This document shows, one piece after another, positions 46,601 to 58,600 of a stretch of DNA of 64,000 bases. The position numbers were made by a program, and so were the translations under genes. How positions within the stretch are numbered: the first letter of the stretch is position 1; each line of letters begins with the position of its first letter. The notes beneath the pieces are model-generated. The model saw only the letters and a program-made list of their open reading frames with translations, was not told the DNA's origin and searched no databases. Origin of the DNA: Fragum whitleyi (taxonomy: Eukaryota; Mollusca; Bivalvia; Cardiida; Cardiidae); NCBI GenBank assembly GCA_948146395.1, contig OX411547.1, positions 55,047,566 to 55,111,565 of the forward strand, in the 5' to 3' direction.

Positions 46601-49600
46601 TGAGATTAAGTCAAGAAAAGAATTGAAGACTGTTTCAAACAGTGTACATTTCTTTCTTAAGTTGATACGATTAGGTACATATCTCTCCAAGGGGTGGGTT
46701 ATTTAAAAAAAGTAATTGTTATTAATTGTTATTAATTACAAAATCTTGACTGTAATGAGTCATTGAAGATTTTTTTCAATTACATGGAATGGTAATTTAA
46801 CTCTTGTCATGCTGAATAAAAAATATTGGCAAAATTGCAACAAAATCAAAGTGCTCAAAGCACTGAATGCACTAAATGTAATTCTGTATTCATCTTGAAA
46901 ATTAGAATTTTAAGCTTTTCTGGATTCAAAAAAGGAAATCTAGGTGGTATAGACAAAGATCAGACTGCACATATGTGCAGGCTTATGTTTGTCTATAGTT
47001 CCCATCAAGGCAGGAATATTGCGGGTTCAGCATGACAAGGGTAAATTAATTTCATTTCAAAAATTGCATTCAATGCCAATTACTTTTCAATTACATTTGA
47101 ATTACATTTTAGTATAAAATAGGATATAGATCATATGTATCTTAGCCAGAAAAATGTGTCATCTCATTTTGATTTGCAATGTATATACACTTAATACATT
47201 CTTTCATTGAACCCTCGAATTGCAAGCTTCACTAATTACGTATTTCCTTACAGGAATATCACTGCGATTTGCCACGGTGATGTTTCGCTCCTGGCTAGTG
47301 GATAAAGACATTGGATCCATATCAAAAGCTTTGAAGACAGCTCAACTGGACTCAAGATTACTGGTAAGTCTTATTGCTCATTTTTAGATGATTTGAATAA
47401 AACAAAGGATTGCTCAAAATAGCATAGAACTACATTTAAATAAATGATAAAGAAGATAAATGATTGTTTCAGTGTGAGATTGATTGATTTTTCATTTAGT
47501 GAATAACAGAAGCTACATTTTTATGAGTATAAGATTCGCACAGTCTTAAAAAGTCCTTAAAAATCACGCTTTGGCCTTAAGAAGTCCTTAAATGTCTCCT
47601 GACCTTAAAAAGACCTTAAAAAGTCCTTAAATTCTGTTTCTAGGGCCTTAAATCAGATGAGGGGAGCAAAAAAAGTGTTTATTTCTTAACATCGTGTTAA
47701 AAAACGTAATGCGACAGACCGTTGTTTTCTACTCTTTTCCGAGGAATCCGACGTCGGCCGATGATTGCCGGGCAATGACGGAGTGTTTCCGTATAAATCG
47801 ATCGTAACCAATCAACGCGGAGCATTCGCTGCTGAAGCTGAAAATTGCGCCATCTAGACAGATTCAGCCAATGAAATGATCGGAATTATTCACTGCGTCC
47901 CTTCTACGTCCGTCTTGTGTAGTAGATTGATTTTGAAAAGTGTTGATGCGCAGAAAAATGCCTGGAAAATGTACAATTCAATGTGAGATGGGTAACGGAC
48001 TATCCATGGCTGAGGGAAGTAAAAACAAGCGTTTACAAAGCATACTGTCATTACCGTCGGAAGGAAATCGATCTTTCTAAAATGGGTGAGATCGCTAATT
48101 ATCATCAGATCGTATCTAAAGTTTTCGACAAACAAGCGAGATTCCCGTGTTTTTATTGAAGACAGGTTTACCTGTCTTTCAATATAGGGATCGTCGCCAT
48201 CGGATTCTGATAACAAACCTACATGTGTCATTACGCTCAAAAAAGTAGACCCATTCATAAAAATAAACGCGGCAAAAATAATCAATAGTGTAGCAATATA
48301 CCGTAAAATTTTGGTGCTGACCTAAATTCTGGCCGGGACCTCAGGGGAGTGAACACGTGATCTATGCAGAAGTTGCCTACAGAAACGTGTTTTACATTCG
48401 TAAATGGTGCTGTTTTAGGGCGTTTTCGGCTGCAATCTTTTGCATTTGCTCCAAATTTTCAATTGCATCCTACAACTGTTTTTATACATAACATTGGCAA
48501 GCTATTTTCAGTTCCCCATTTTAGACTCCATATTTCTCGTAAAATTGTGTGTTTGTGTGTCCTTAAGGTTGCTTTATTTATCCGTCTCCCGGGCCTGTCG
48601 TAGTGTAAATGGATAAAAACTGAAATAGCACAAGGCTATTTGAATAAACTCGTAAACCCTTGGAATTTCCTAGGTTTGAAATTTTACTTGGGCTTACGGA
48701 GAAATTTCGATGGCTTATCAAATTACTTTATTATTAGGCTTGTTTTGTCTATCCATATTGTACAGCATTTGGAACATCACTCGGTCATATCCATAAACGG
48801 TAACAGATCATTATCGTGATATTCACTCGGCAATCATCGGGCGATCTCCGAAGTCTCAGATAAATGTAGGTTACGGAATCGGCCGAGTTGTGACGAATGC
48901 GTTAGATTGGCCGAGTGGTGTTCCGAATTGCATATACAGTAGTACCACGCATGCGCGATCCCGGTTTTGAGTTTCCGCTTTTGTTTTCGACAATTTTCTG
49001 ACAATAACAGAAACTGTTTTGGAAACTGGAATGGATTTATTTGTAACATTCTGGAGTGGACTTTGAAAGAATCCACACAAGGTGATAAATGCTGTAGCGC
49101 GGGATTTCATTTAACGATCTGTCATTTTGGCAGTTTTGTCAAAATTGATAGTTCACCGGATAGTTCAATCCGAATCTTGATCTAGAAAGGCAGTCCCGTG
49201 GAAAAGGCCTGAAAGGTTGGTTGTCTTAACAGGTTTATATATTATTTTGTACAAAAAATAATTTTCTACTAAGTAAGACCATATGCAAGGAGAATAACCT
49301 GAAATGGAGATCGAAATATCTCAATGGAAAAATAGAAATAGAATGTATCACTCCTGGAAGAAACTTAAACGGTATTCATAAAAAAAGCTACAGTTATTGT
49401 ACGGGAAAATACTTCTTCTTAGTATTGACTTTGACTAGTAAAAGTATAAGAATATTGGTATTACTTTCATTGCTTCTTCTATGTGGAGATAATTAGTCAA
49501 ATCCTGGATCAGATAATAAATGTAAAAGAAATTTGAACAAATTTCCAATTCAGGGCATTATTCACCATGGCAATGAAATGTCCAGCTCTTCATCAAGGGG

Positions 49601-52600
49601 TAAGCAATGTGTGTCATGTGGATTAACATTTTATTTAAGATTTTTACACATCCACTTAATAAGTTTGACTGGAAAAAATCGGATTTGGATCATATTGGAT
49701 TGCTGGGGATAATCTATACAATTTTATAAAACAGGGTTGCAATAATTCATATGAGTTTTTAGAATACAGGAATTGCCACCATATTTCTGTTGGTTAAATG
49801 AATATTTTCAGTCCCCTACCGGCGAAAGCCGAAGGGGACTATAGGTTTGCGCTCCGTCCGTCTGTCTGTCCGTCCATCCGTCCTTTCGTCTGTCTGTCAG
49901 TCCCGATTTCAGTTTTCCGGACTTTTTTTTCTTAACCCTTGGAGATATTGAGCTGATGTTTGGTATGCGAGTCGGCATCAATGAGTTATAGAACGAGTTC
50001 GAGTTTGCTTGCGGTCCATTGATTTTTGTGGAAGATACGGATGCTGGACTTAGAAATTACCAGGAAATTTCAGTTTTCCGGACTTTTTTTTCTTAACCCT
50101 TGGAGATACTGAGCTGATTTTTGGTATGTGCTTCCGCATTAATGATTTACAGAACGAGTTCGAGTTTGGTTTCGGTCCATTGATTTTGTGGAAGATACGG
50201 ATGCTGGACTTAGAAAATTACCAGGAAATTACAGTTTTACAGACTTTTCTTTTTAACCCTTGGAGATATTGAGCTGATTTTTGGTATGTGAGTCCGCATC
50301 AATGAGTTACATAACGAGTTTGAGTTTGGTTCCGGTCCATTGATTTTTGTGGAAGATACTGATGCTGGACTTAGAAAATTACCAGGAAATTTCAGTTTTC
50401 TGGACTTTTTTTAACCCTTGGAGATATTGAGCTGCTTTTTGGTATGTGAGTCTGCATCAATGAGTTACATAACGAGTTTTAATTTGGTTCCGGTCCATTG
50501 ATTTTTGTGGAAGATACGGATGCTGGACTTAGAAAATACCAGGAAATTTCAGTTTTCCAGACCTTTTTCTTAACCCTTAGGGATATTGAGCTGATTTTTG
50601 GTATGTGAGTTCGCATAAGTGAGTTACAGAACGAGTTCGAGTTTGGTTCCAGTCCATTGATTTTTGTGGAAGATACGGATGCTGGACTTAGACAATTATC
50701 AGGAAATTTCAGTTTTCTGGACTTTTTTTCTTAACCCTTGGAGATATTTAGCTGATTTTTGGTATGTGAGTCCGCATCAATGAGTTACAGATCAAGTTTG
50801 AATTTGGTTTCTGGTCCATTGATTTTGTGGAAGATACGGATGCTGGACTTAGAAAATTACCAGGAAATTTCCGGATTTTTTTTTATCCTCAGAGATATTG
50901 AGCTGATACATAAAATCTGATACAGCTAATATTTTGGAGAGGTAGTTATACCTTTACCACCAAAAAAGATACTGCTCTAGGGATATATTTATAAATCCGG
51001 TAGGGGACTTGGTATTGCCATGCAATACTTCCAAATGCTTGTTCATTTAGGATATTGAAAACTTACACTTGGGGATGAATAGCGATTATGAAGGCAGTTA
51101 CCCTCTTGTTAAGCTTGAATTGGCTAGAGATATAGGTTTATCTGGAAGTGATGAGTATTCAAAGTAAAGCATATTCATTTGTTAGGAAGGTGCAGTTTCC
51201 ATATGTAACCATCAATGATTGTTTTAAATTTTTGATTCCCACTCAAGAGATCTTCTCAAAACGCCACAATTTTCATTCCAATTGTTAATATTCAGTCCTG
51301 TCTTCAATTCAGGCCTTTCAGGCCTTTGATTTTGTTTTTATTTCACCGACAACAAATCTAGTCGAGCAAGTGAACCACATTCTTTATTCGTGTATGAAGT
51401 CAGATGCAGTTGTCGGAGACGTTGTAGATTTTGCATTGGTCATACCCCACCCACTTATTGATAATTGATAATTTTTTTCAGAGGAGCAATGTATTGAAAG
51501 CAGAAGTTTTATGGACAATACAAACAGTTGTTATAATTCTTATGAAAATATTTCAGACTATTCAAATCTATGTTTCCTAGATAGCAATATAGCCAATCAA
51601 TTTTCCTGTAGAAAAAAGAAGACAGCCTATTTGCTGTTTAACTGTAAGATAACACAGACTACATCAATTATAAGGTAGATTTTCAACAGAAAAAAGACCT
51701 TAAAAATAGAAGTTTTGGCCTTAAAAAGACCTTAAAAAGTCCTTAAATTTGTATGCCTTGTTTCTGTATGAACCATGGAGTGGTAGAGCTCCAAGTGAAA
51801 ATATAGCTTTTGCTGTTCACCAAATGAAATTTTAATCAATCCTACTCGAAAAATAAATAATTATTCTATTTCTTTTGCAAAATTTTGTTTAAGTTTTTAG
51901 TAGCACTTGTTCAGTAGGGAGTGGATTTGAATATGCTATGTCAAATTAGACATTATGTGAAATGTTTTGTCAATTTTTCTAAAAGCGCTTCATTTTGCAA
52001 GAGATTGCTATTCCACATTCATAGTGACATCTCTTATTGGGATCTGCTTAGATAACGTAATATTAAAAAATATTAAAATATTAATTTTATCATTATTTTA
52101 CAAAAATGTTGTTATTACAGAAGCTATAAACCTTTGCAGCAGATGTAGGTGTTCAAGGACTGATCAAGTTCTATAAAAAAAAAAACTGTTTGGAATTTCA
52201 GTTAGAATTTCTTGACTGTTTACAGGAATTGTTCCCCCTGAACAAGAGAAGTCAGGAAGCATTTGTGAATCATTTCAAAAAGGAGGGCCTTGACTCAGTG
52301 GCCAACTTTCAGGACAAACAACAGATCTCGGAACTGAAGAAAAAGGTCCAGAAAAGTCTTTCGGAGATGATCAGCAATGAGGACAATCCTAAAGATGTAT
52401 GTACTCTTAAAATGTGCCAAAGCAATCAGTTTTGGGTATTGTTTGAATTATTTAAATTTTATCTTGTAACTATACAAATTTCCCTGTGATAACATCCCGT
52501 AAGATATTTTTTATGATATCACATAGTTATTTTTAGAACAACAATGTCATGCAGTAATTTTTAGAAACTTGCATTTCAGTTAGAAACATCGACGAAAACA

Positions 52601-55600
52601 AGACAAAAAGAGGTTATAAGATATATATAATACGTACTAACTATTGTATTAAAAATTATTTAACTCAGATGTGAGAATTGATAATTGTCTCGGCAGAGCC
52701 TTGACAATGATCAATTCTCCCAACCTCGTAAGATATTTCTTTTCATACAAAACACTAAGTACGTATTATATATATAACCAACAGCATAGGCATAGGTACA
52801 GATAAGAGGGGGTAACTCCAGTCTAAATTTTTAATTTCTTTATGAAAACCTATGATATGGGTACTCATTTGAATTGTCTGACCGAGACAATTCCAATGAG
52901 TACCAAAGAGATATGATTTGAGCAAGAACTAATGAAACTTTAATTTTGAAATCCAAAATACCCCATCTATCTATAGCTCTGCATAGGTTTGGTTGGGGAA
53001 ATGATACATTTGAATTGATATGTTCTTTAATATGAGGAGTTGGCTGACGGGTTGCCAAGGGCAAGCTCTTGTTTGACTCGACCGTAGGGAAGGCACTCTA
53101 TCACAAGGAGGCAAGTCTCCAGAAGGAGTCAAGCTTGGAGCCTTGTTGGTGGGTGCCGTGTCTAGTGTGGGGCACGTCTTCCAGGACATGGTTCCCGATG
53201 ACATGTTTCAGTGGCACTGTGTGCTGTCGAAGACTTCCCCTGAAGCAGGTCTTCCTGAGACTTGCTTCTGTCTGTCGACGTCTTCTGGGAGTTGCTTGAA
53301 CTCTTCTGCATAGTATCCCTAACCGGTTTCGTTCTCGCTTTAGAACTCTTCAGAGGTTTGGTGTGAAGCATGGGTTGCTTCGTGAAGATTGGAGGATATG
53401 TTCTTTAAACTTTTAATGATTTCAGATGATAAACTCTGATAGATCTCTGTGTGCCCCTGCATTAATAGATCTTGACAAATTGTTTTACCAATATCTGTCT
53501 GTCAGTCTGTCTGTCTGTCTGAAGGCAAAACTTAACCAAAAAACTTAACATTGCCAATATTTTCAAGGATATTCAAGATAAAATACTCATATTTGGTATA
53601 ATGATAGATCTCAATGATACACATCTGCTGGTACCAAGGTCAAGGTCATGTGACAAGGTCAAGGTCATCTGTCAAGGTCAACTTAAAAAAAAAATTACTG
53701 TTTCGGGGGGCATTAGTGTTTCACAAACTCATCTTGTTTGTTAATACTGTCAGATATTTATCCTTATCCTTCTAGATCTAAATCAAATTGACAATCTTTA
53801 GAGACTTTTTGGCATTTTGGGCTCAAGTTTTCCCCATAGTATTTAAATAAGAAGCAGGTAGCCAGTGCTGAAATTAGTCTGTACTCAGGGCTGGTATAAG
53901 TGAAATAAAGTCAAAGACTCCTAGACTCTGGAAGAAATATGTCCCTTATAGTTGTTTATAAGATATATCTTTTAATCACATTTTTATGCCATCACCATGA
54001 AATGGAGACAGGCATATAAAGTTACCACTGTTCATGTGTGCATATGTGTGTGTATTCCCTTCTTGATGATTACTTATGTCATGGGAAAAGTTTGTCTGGA
54101 TACCCCCAAAGTCAAGGTCACAGCTGAAGGTCAAATAGGTCACGGTTTAAAATCAAGGATTTGCAGGGGCATCCATGTCTGTGATACAATCCAGTCTCAG
54201 TAAATCACATGTTCATAAATCCGGGTGACTGTACATGATTTGTTTATTTTACAGATTGTTAGCTACCTCTCTGAGCAGCTACAAAAACATGACATCAATC
54301 AGGCAGAAATAGTTGTTCATGTAAGTATATAGATATATCACTGGGGTTTATGTTATCTAGAAAATTTGCCTGAGGGAGATAGCAGGGGTCTGGAAATAAA
54401 GATTTTCTCCACTTGTTCTTAAACAAATAAGGATGACATTCTACTTGTTTGGAATTAAAAGAACTTGTCTGCAAAAAGAATAAAAAAATGGATAAATATT
54501 TAGAACCATTGATTTTTTATATGCCGCCGGAGGCGGACGTATATTGGCGTCATCTTCTCCGTCTGTCCGTCCATCCGTCCGTCTGCACGTCCGTCCACTT
54601 TTCTTGTCAACGCAACTCCTCCTAAACTACTGGCTGGATCTTCTTGAAACTTGGTCAATGTTATCACCTCAATTGGTAGATGTGCATGAAGGAAGGATTT
54701 TACGGTTCGTTGATTTTTGCCTGAGTTATGCCCCTTGATAACTTAGTCTCTGGGTCCACTTTTCTTGTCAACGCAACTCCTCCTAAGTTTCTGGCTGGAT
54801 CTTCTTGAAACTTGGTCAATGTAATCACCTCAATTGGTAGATGTGCATGAAGGAAGGATTTTACGGTTCGTTGATTTTTGCCTGAGTTATGCCCCTTGAT
54901 AACTTAGTCTCTGGGTCCACTTTTCTTGTCAACGCAACTCCTCCTAAGTTTCTGGCTGGATCTTCTTGAAACTTGTTCAATGTTATCACCTCAATTGGTA
55001 GATGTGCATGAAGGAATGATTTTATGGTTCGTTGACTTTTGCCTGAGTTATGCCCCTTGAAAACTTTGTCTCTGGGGCTTATTGCCTCAGTTATGCCCCC
55101 TTAAAATTTAGTCTCTGGGGCCTTTTGAAATTGCAGCCTTGTGAATGCAACTCTTCCTAAGTTTCTGGCTGGATCTAAATGAAACTTGGTGGATGTTATA
55201 ACCGAAATTGGTGAGATGAGCATGAAGTAAGGATTTTATGGTTCATTAATTTTACCCTAAATTATGCCCCCTTAAAACTTAGTATCTAGGGCTTATTGAA
55301 ATTGCAGCCTTTTGAACACAACTCCTCCTTACTTTTTGTCTTTATTTAAATGAAACTTGGTCAATGTCATCACCATAATTTGTAGATGTACATGGATCAA
55401 GGATTTTATGGCTCATTTATTTCCCTAAATTATGCCCCCTTAAAACTTAGTGCCTGGGGCTTATTGAAATTGCAGCCTAGTCTTGATTTAAATGAAACTT
55501 GGTCATTTTCAATTTGGTTCTGTCAAAATAAGTTGTGTCTACAATTATTTTCGTGAAACAGCAGCAAAGTGGCGGCGTATTTTGTGACGATGGCACTCTT

Positions 55601-58600
55601 GTTAAAAAAAATGTTGAAATCTAGCATTTTCTTCATTAAATACAATGCTTGTACCATTTGATATAAAAGAATTAATAAGTAATTGGAACAATTAATCTGT
55701 TAGATCCATTACCTTGGTATATGAGCATTTGTCTGTCCGTCTATTTTTAGCTCCGCTGTTTTCAGAGAAAAACCAAGGTATAGCCTTGGTGTCGCTTGTC
55801 ATCGTCGTCATGTGGAAACTTTGACATCTTGTGATACCTCTGGTTCTACTGAATCAAAAGAGCAAGCTATACTTTTAAGGGGGATAATGCTAGATGCATT
55901 TTTATGCCCCCGCATCGAGGCATCGGGGGCATATTGTTTTACTCATATCTGTCTGTCCGTCTGTCTGTCCGTCTGTCTGTCCGTCCATCTGTCCGAAAAC
56001 TTAACCCAAAAACTTAACCTTTGCCTTATCGAGAGATTGCTGTTACAGGGGCATTCGTGTTTCACAAACTCATCTTGTTCAACATAGATATTTTTTCCAC
56101 CATTCATCACTCAACAGCCTAGTGTAGGCATCCATAGGCTGTGATCTTGTTGGGTGTTTTTCCAGACAATTGCTTCTATGAATAAGTTGAAAAAAAAATT
56201 AGCATAGCTTTTTTCAATTTTTAGTAGATGTGTGATTAAAAGAAAGATAACTCCAAGGTCAAGATCCCAGCTGAAGGTCAGAGCATGTCACCTACATGAA
56301 TGTATTTTAAAAATATGAAATAATGCCCAGCCTTGTTTTCATCTGGATACAGCAGCTGTCATAGTGCAGTTGGTAGTTCGTTGGACTGTCAGTTTAGAGG
56401 TCCCGGGTTCGATTCTGACGGTGGCACTCATTCTTTACGACTATTTGTCTCTCACCAATAGGTTGATAATCGTAGACCTATGTGAGATAGTAGTTGGAGG
56501 CTAGGAAAGGATGTGATGGTTGTACTGGTGATAGAAATACCAAGAATCCATTGTTAGGCGCTCCAGCCGCAGTGATATAACTGAAAAAATGCTGAAAGCT
56601 GCGTTAAACTCCATTCAATCAATCAATTTCATCTGGTTATAGAAGACTCACTTAATAAATTAGATATTTCATGACCATATATAAAGGGGTCAGCGCAACA
56701 CTATTGTAAGTGCTTATAAATATATAAGCACTTACAAAAGTATTGCACTGACCCCTCAACAGGGGTGTGGAAATACGAGTTTTCTCCACTTGTCCCTGGA
56801 CAAGTAAAAGCAGATTTTCTACTCGTCCAGAATCAAAATGAACTTGTCCACTAAAGAGTTAATAGAAAAATTTGAAAAAACATTGCCTTTTGATGAAGAA
56901 AATGCTGGTATGCAGCATTTTCTTCATTAAAAACAATGTTTTCTACCCTATGGTATGAACATTAGGATGATTTCTCTCTTAATTCTTTTAAGTAACATTC
57001 CAAAATTAGCCCTGGTATTTCTTGTCCTTGGACAAGTGGCTTAGAAAAATTTACTTGTCCTCAAGTACAAAAGCCCGAGTCGGACAAGTCGGGCATGGGA
57101 ATTCCACACCCCTGCTCAATATTCAATATCTTCTCTTTATTGTTCAGGTATGGAACACCCTGATGGCTCAAGTGGAATGGAATAAGAAGGAAGAACTGGT
57201 GGCCGATCAGGCGCTCAAGCACTTAAAGAAATATGCAATTGTGTTGAAAGAAATGGCAAAGACCCCCGAGGCTGAATTGAAACTGATGATCAAGATACAA
57301 GAGTATTGCTATGATAATATGTCCTTCTTAAAGGTGTTTCAGAAGATTGTAGTACTACTGTACAATAGTAAGGGACTGTTTATTTTAAATACATACTATA
57401 ATTATTTTTATGCCCCGCATCAAAAGGTTGATTGATGATCGTTAACCTTTATTGGATAGCAGCAGGAGGCTAGGAAAGGATGTGCTGGTAGTACTGGTGA
57501 GAGGAAATACTAGGAATCAATTGTTAGGTGCGCCAGTCTCTGTGATATAACTGAAATAATGTTGAAAGTGGCGTTAAACCCCATTCAAACAAACAAAAAT
57601 CAGAAGATTGAGGGGCATATTGTTATAACATTGTTTGTCTGTCAGGCTTCTGTCAGTCTGTCTGTCTACTAAACTTCATCCAAAAAACTTTTGGGGGGCA
57701 ATTATTTCTAGCCTATTTAAGACAATTGTTCATATGTGACATGATCATAAATATCAATGATACGCATCTGTTGGTACCAAGGTCATGGTCATGTGACAAG
57801 GTTATCTGTCAATGTCAAATTTTCATATGTCATATTTAAGTGAGAGTTATTTTCAATGTTCAAGTTTAGATCAAACTTAAATTTAGTGAAATATTTAAGT
57901 TTGTGTATTCAAACAGTCACATCTATTAAAATTTGACCTCTTGCTGATTATATATTGATTAACGGTAGACTGAATCATTCTGTTAGAATAATAATGAATT
58001 GAAGGTGCTATGATACCAAAAATGAAGTAGAAAACCTCTTTTAAGAGGTTTACTGCAAAGTCCTCAAAATATTTTGCTAAATTAGAAATAGAAAAATGAA
58101 TTAAAATCTTGTATTACAGAAGAAGTACTAGAGATACCATTCTTGCATTTGACATTATGATAGACTTATCACTAACTGGTAATAAGGTCAAGGTTTTCTA
58201 ATAGGGAAAGGTCATTTTTCAAGGTCAGACAAGGTATGGGTACTGATAAGTGTTTTTCCAACATATCCTATTTCACATTTTAGCTGATGTTCTGAGTGAA
58301 GACTGTATTTTAAAGTGGTATGGGGGAAGTCACTCTAGCAAGGGAAAATCTGTTTTTCTTGAACAGATGAAAACATTTGTGGAATGGCTAAAGAATGCTG
58401 AAGAAGGTATGCTTTACTGTTGTAAAAGTATCATATCAAACAAACTTGACAGAAATGTTCCTTTGGGAGACCCTTCTCAAAACTTGTTTGTGGAAATTGA
58501 TTGATCCCCAAATATTGGCATGGCAGGGCAAGGCTCTTTTTGACTAAAAACCTTTAAACATCTTCTCAGTAACCTATGGGCTGATGTCAACCGAACTTCT

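Noticed and set aside
47890..48285. 131-codon minus-strand frame opposite the BED-like relic
   Set aside because: It is antisense to the frame with recognisable wording and shows no family pattern.
49910..50900. CRISPR-like array of regular repeats
   Set aside because: The units are ~160 bp direct copies with no short-repeat/unique-spacer pattern, and the context is an animal genome with introns and SINEs.
56353..56425. True tRNA gene
   Set aside because: A- and B-box-like motifs are present, but the sequence continues into the SINE body with a target-site duplication outside the whole unit, so it is a SINE head. The same holds for 23925-23986.
57022..57435. 137-codon open frame taken as a stand-alone gene
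   Set aside because: Only its middle (57148-57367) matches BZW. The parts before the acceptor and after the donor GTAAGG lose all similarity, so it is an exon with read-through on both sides.
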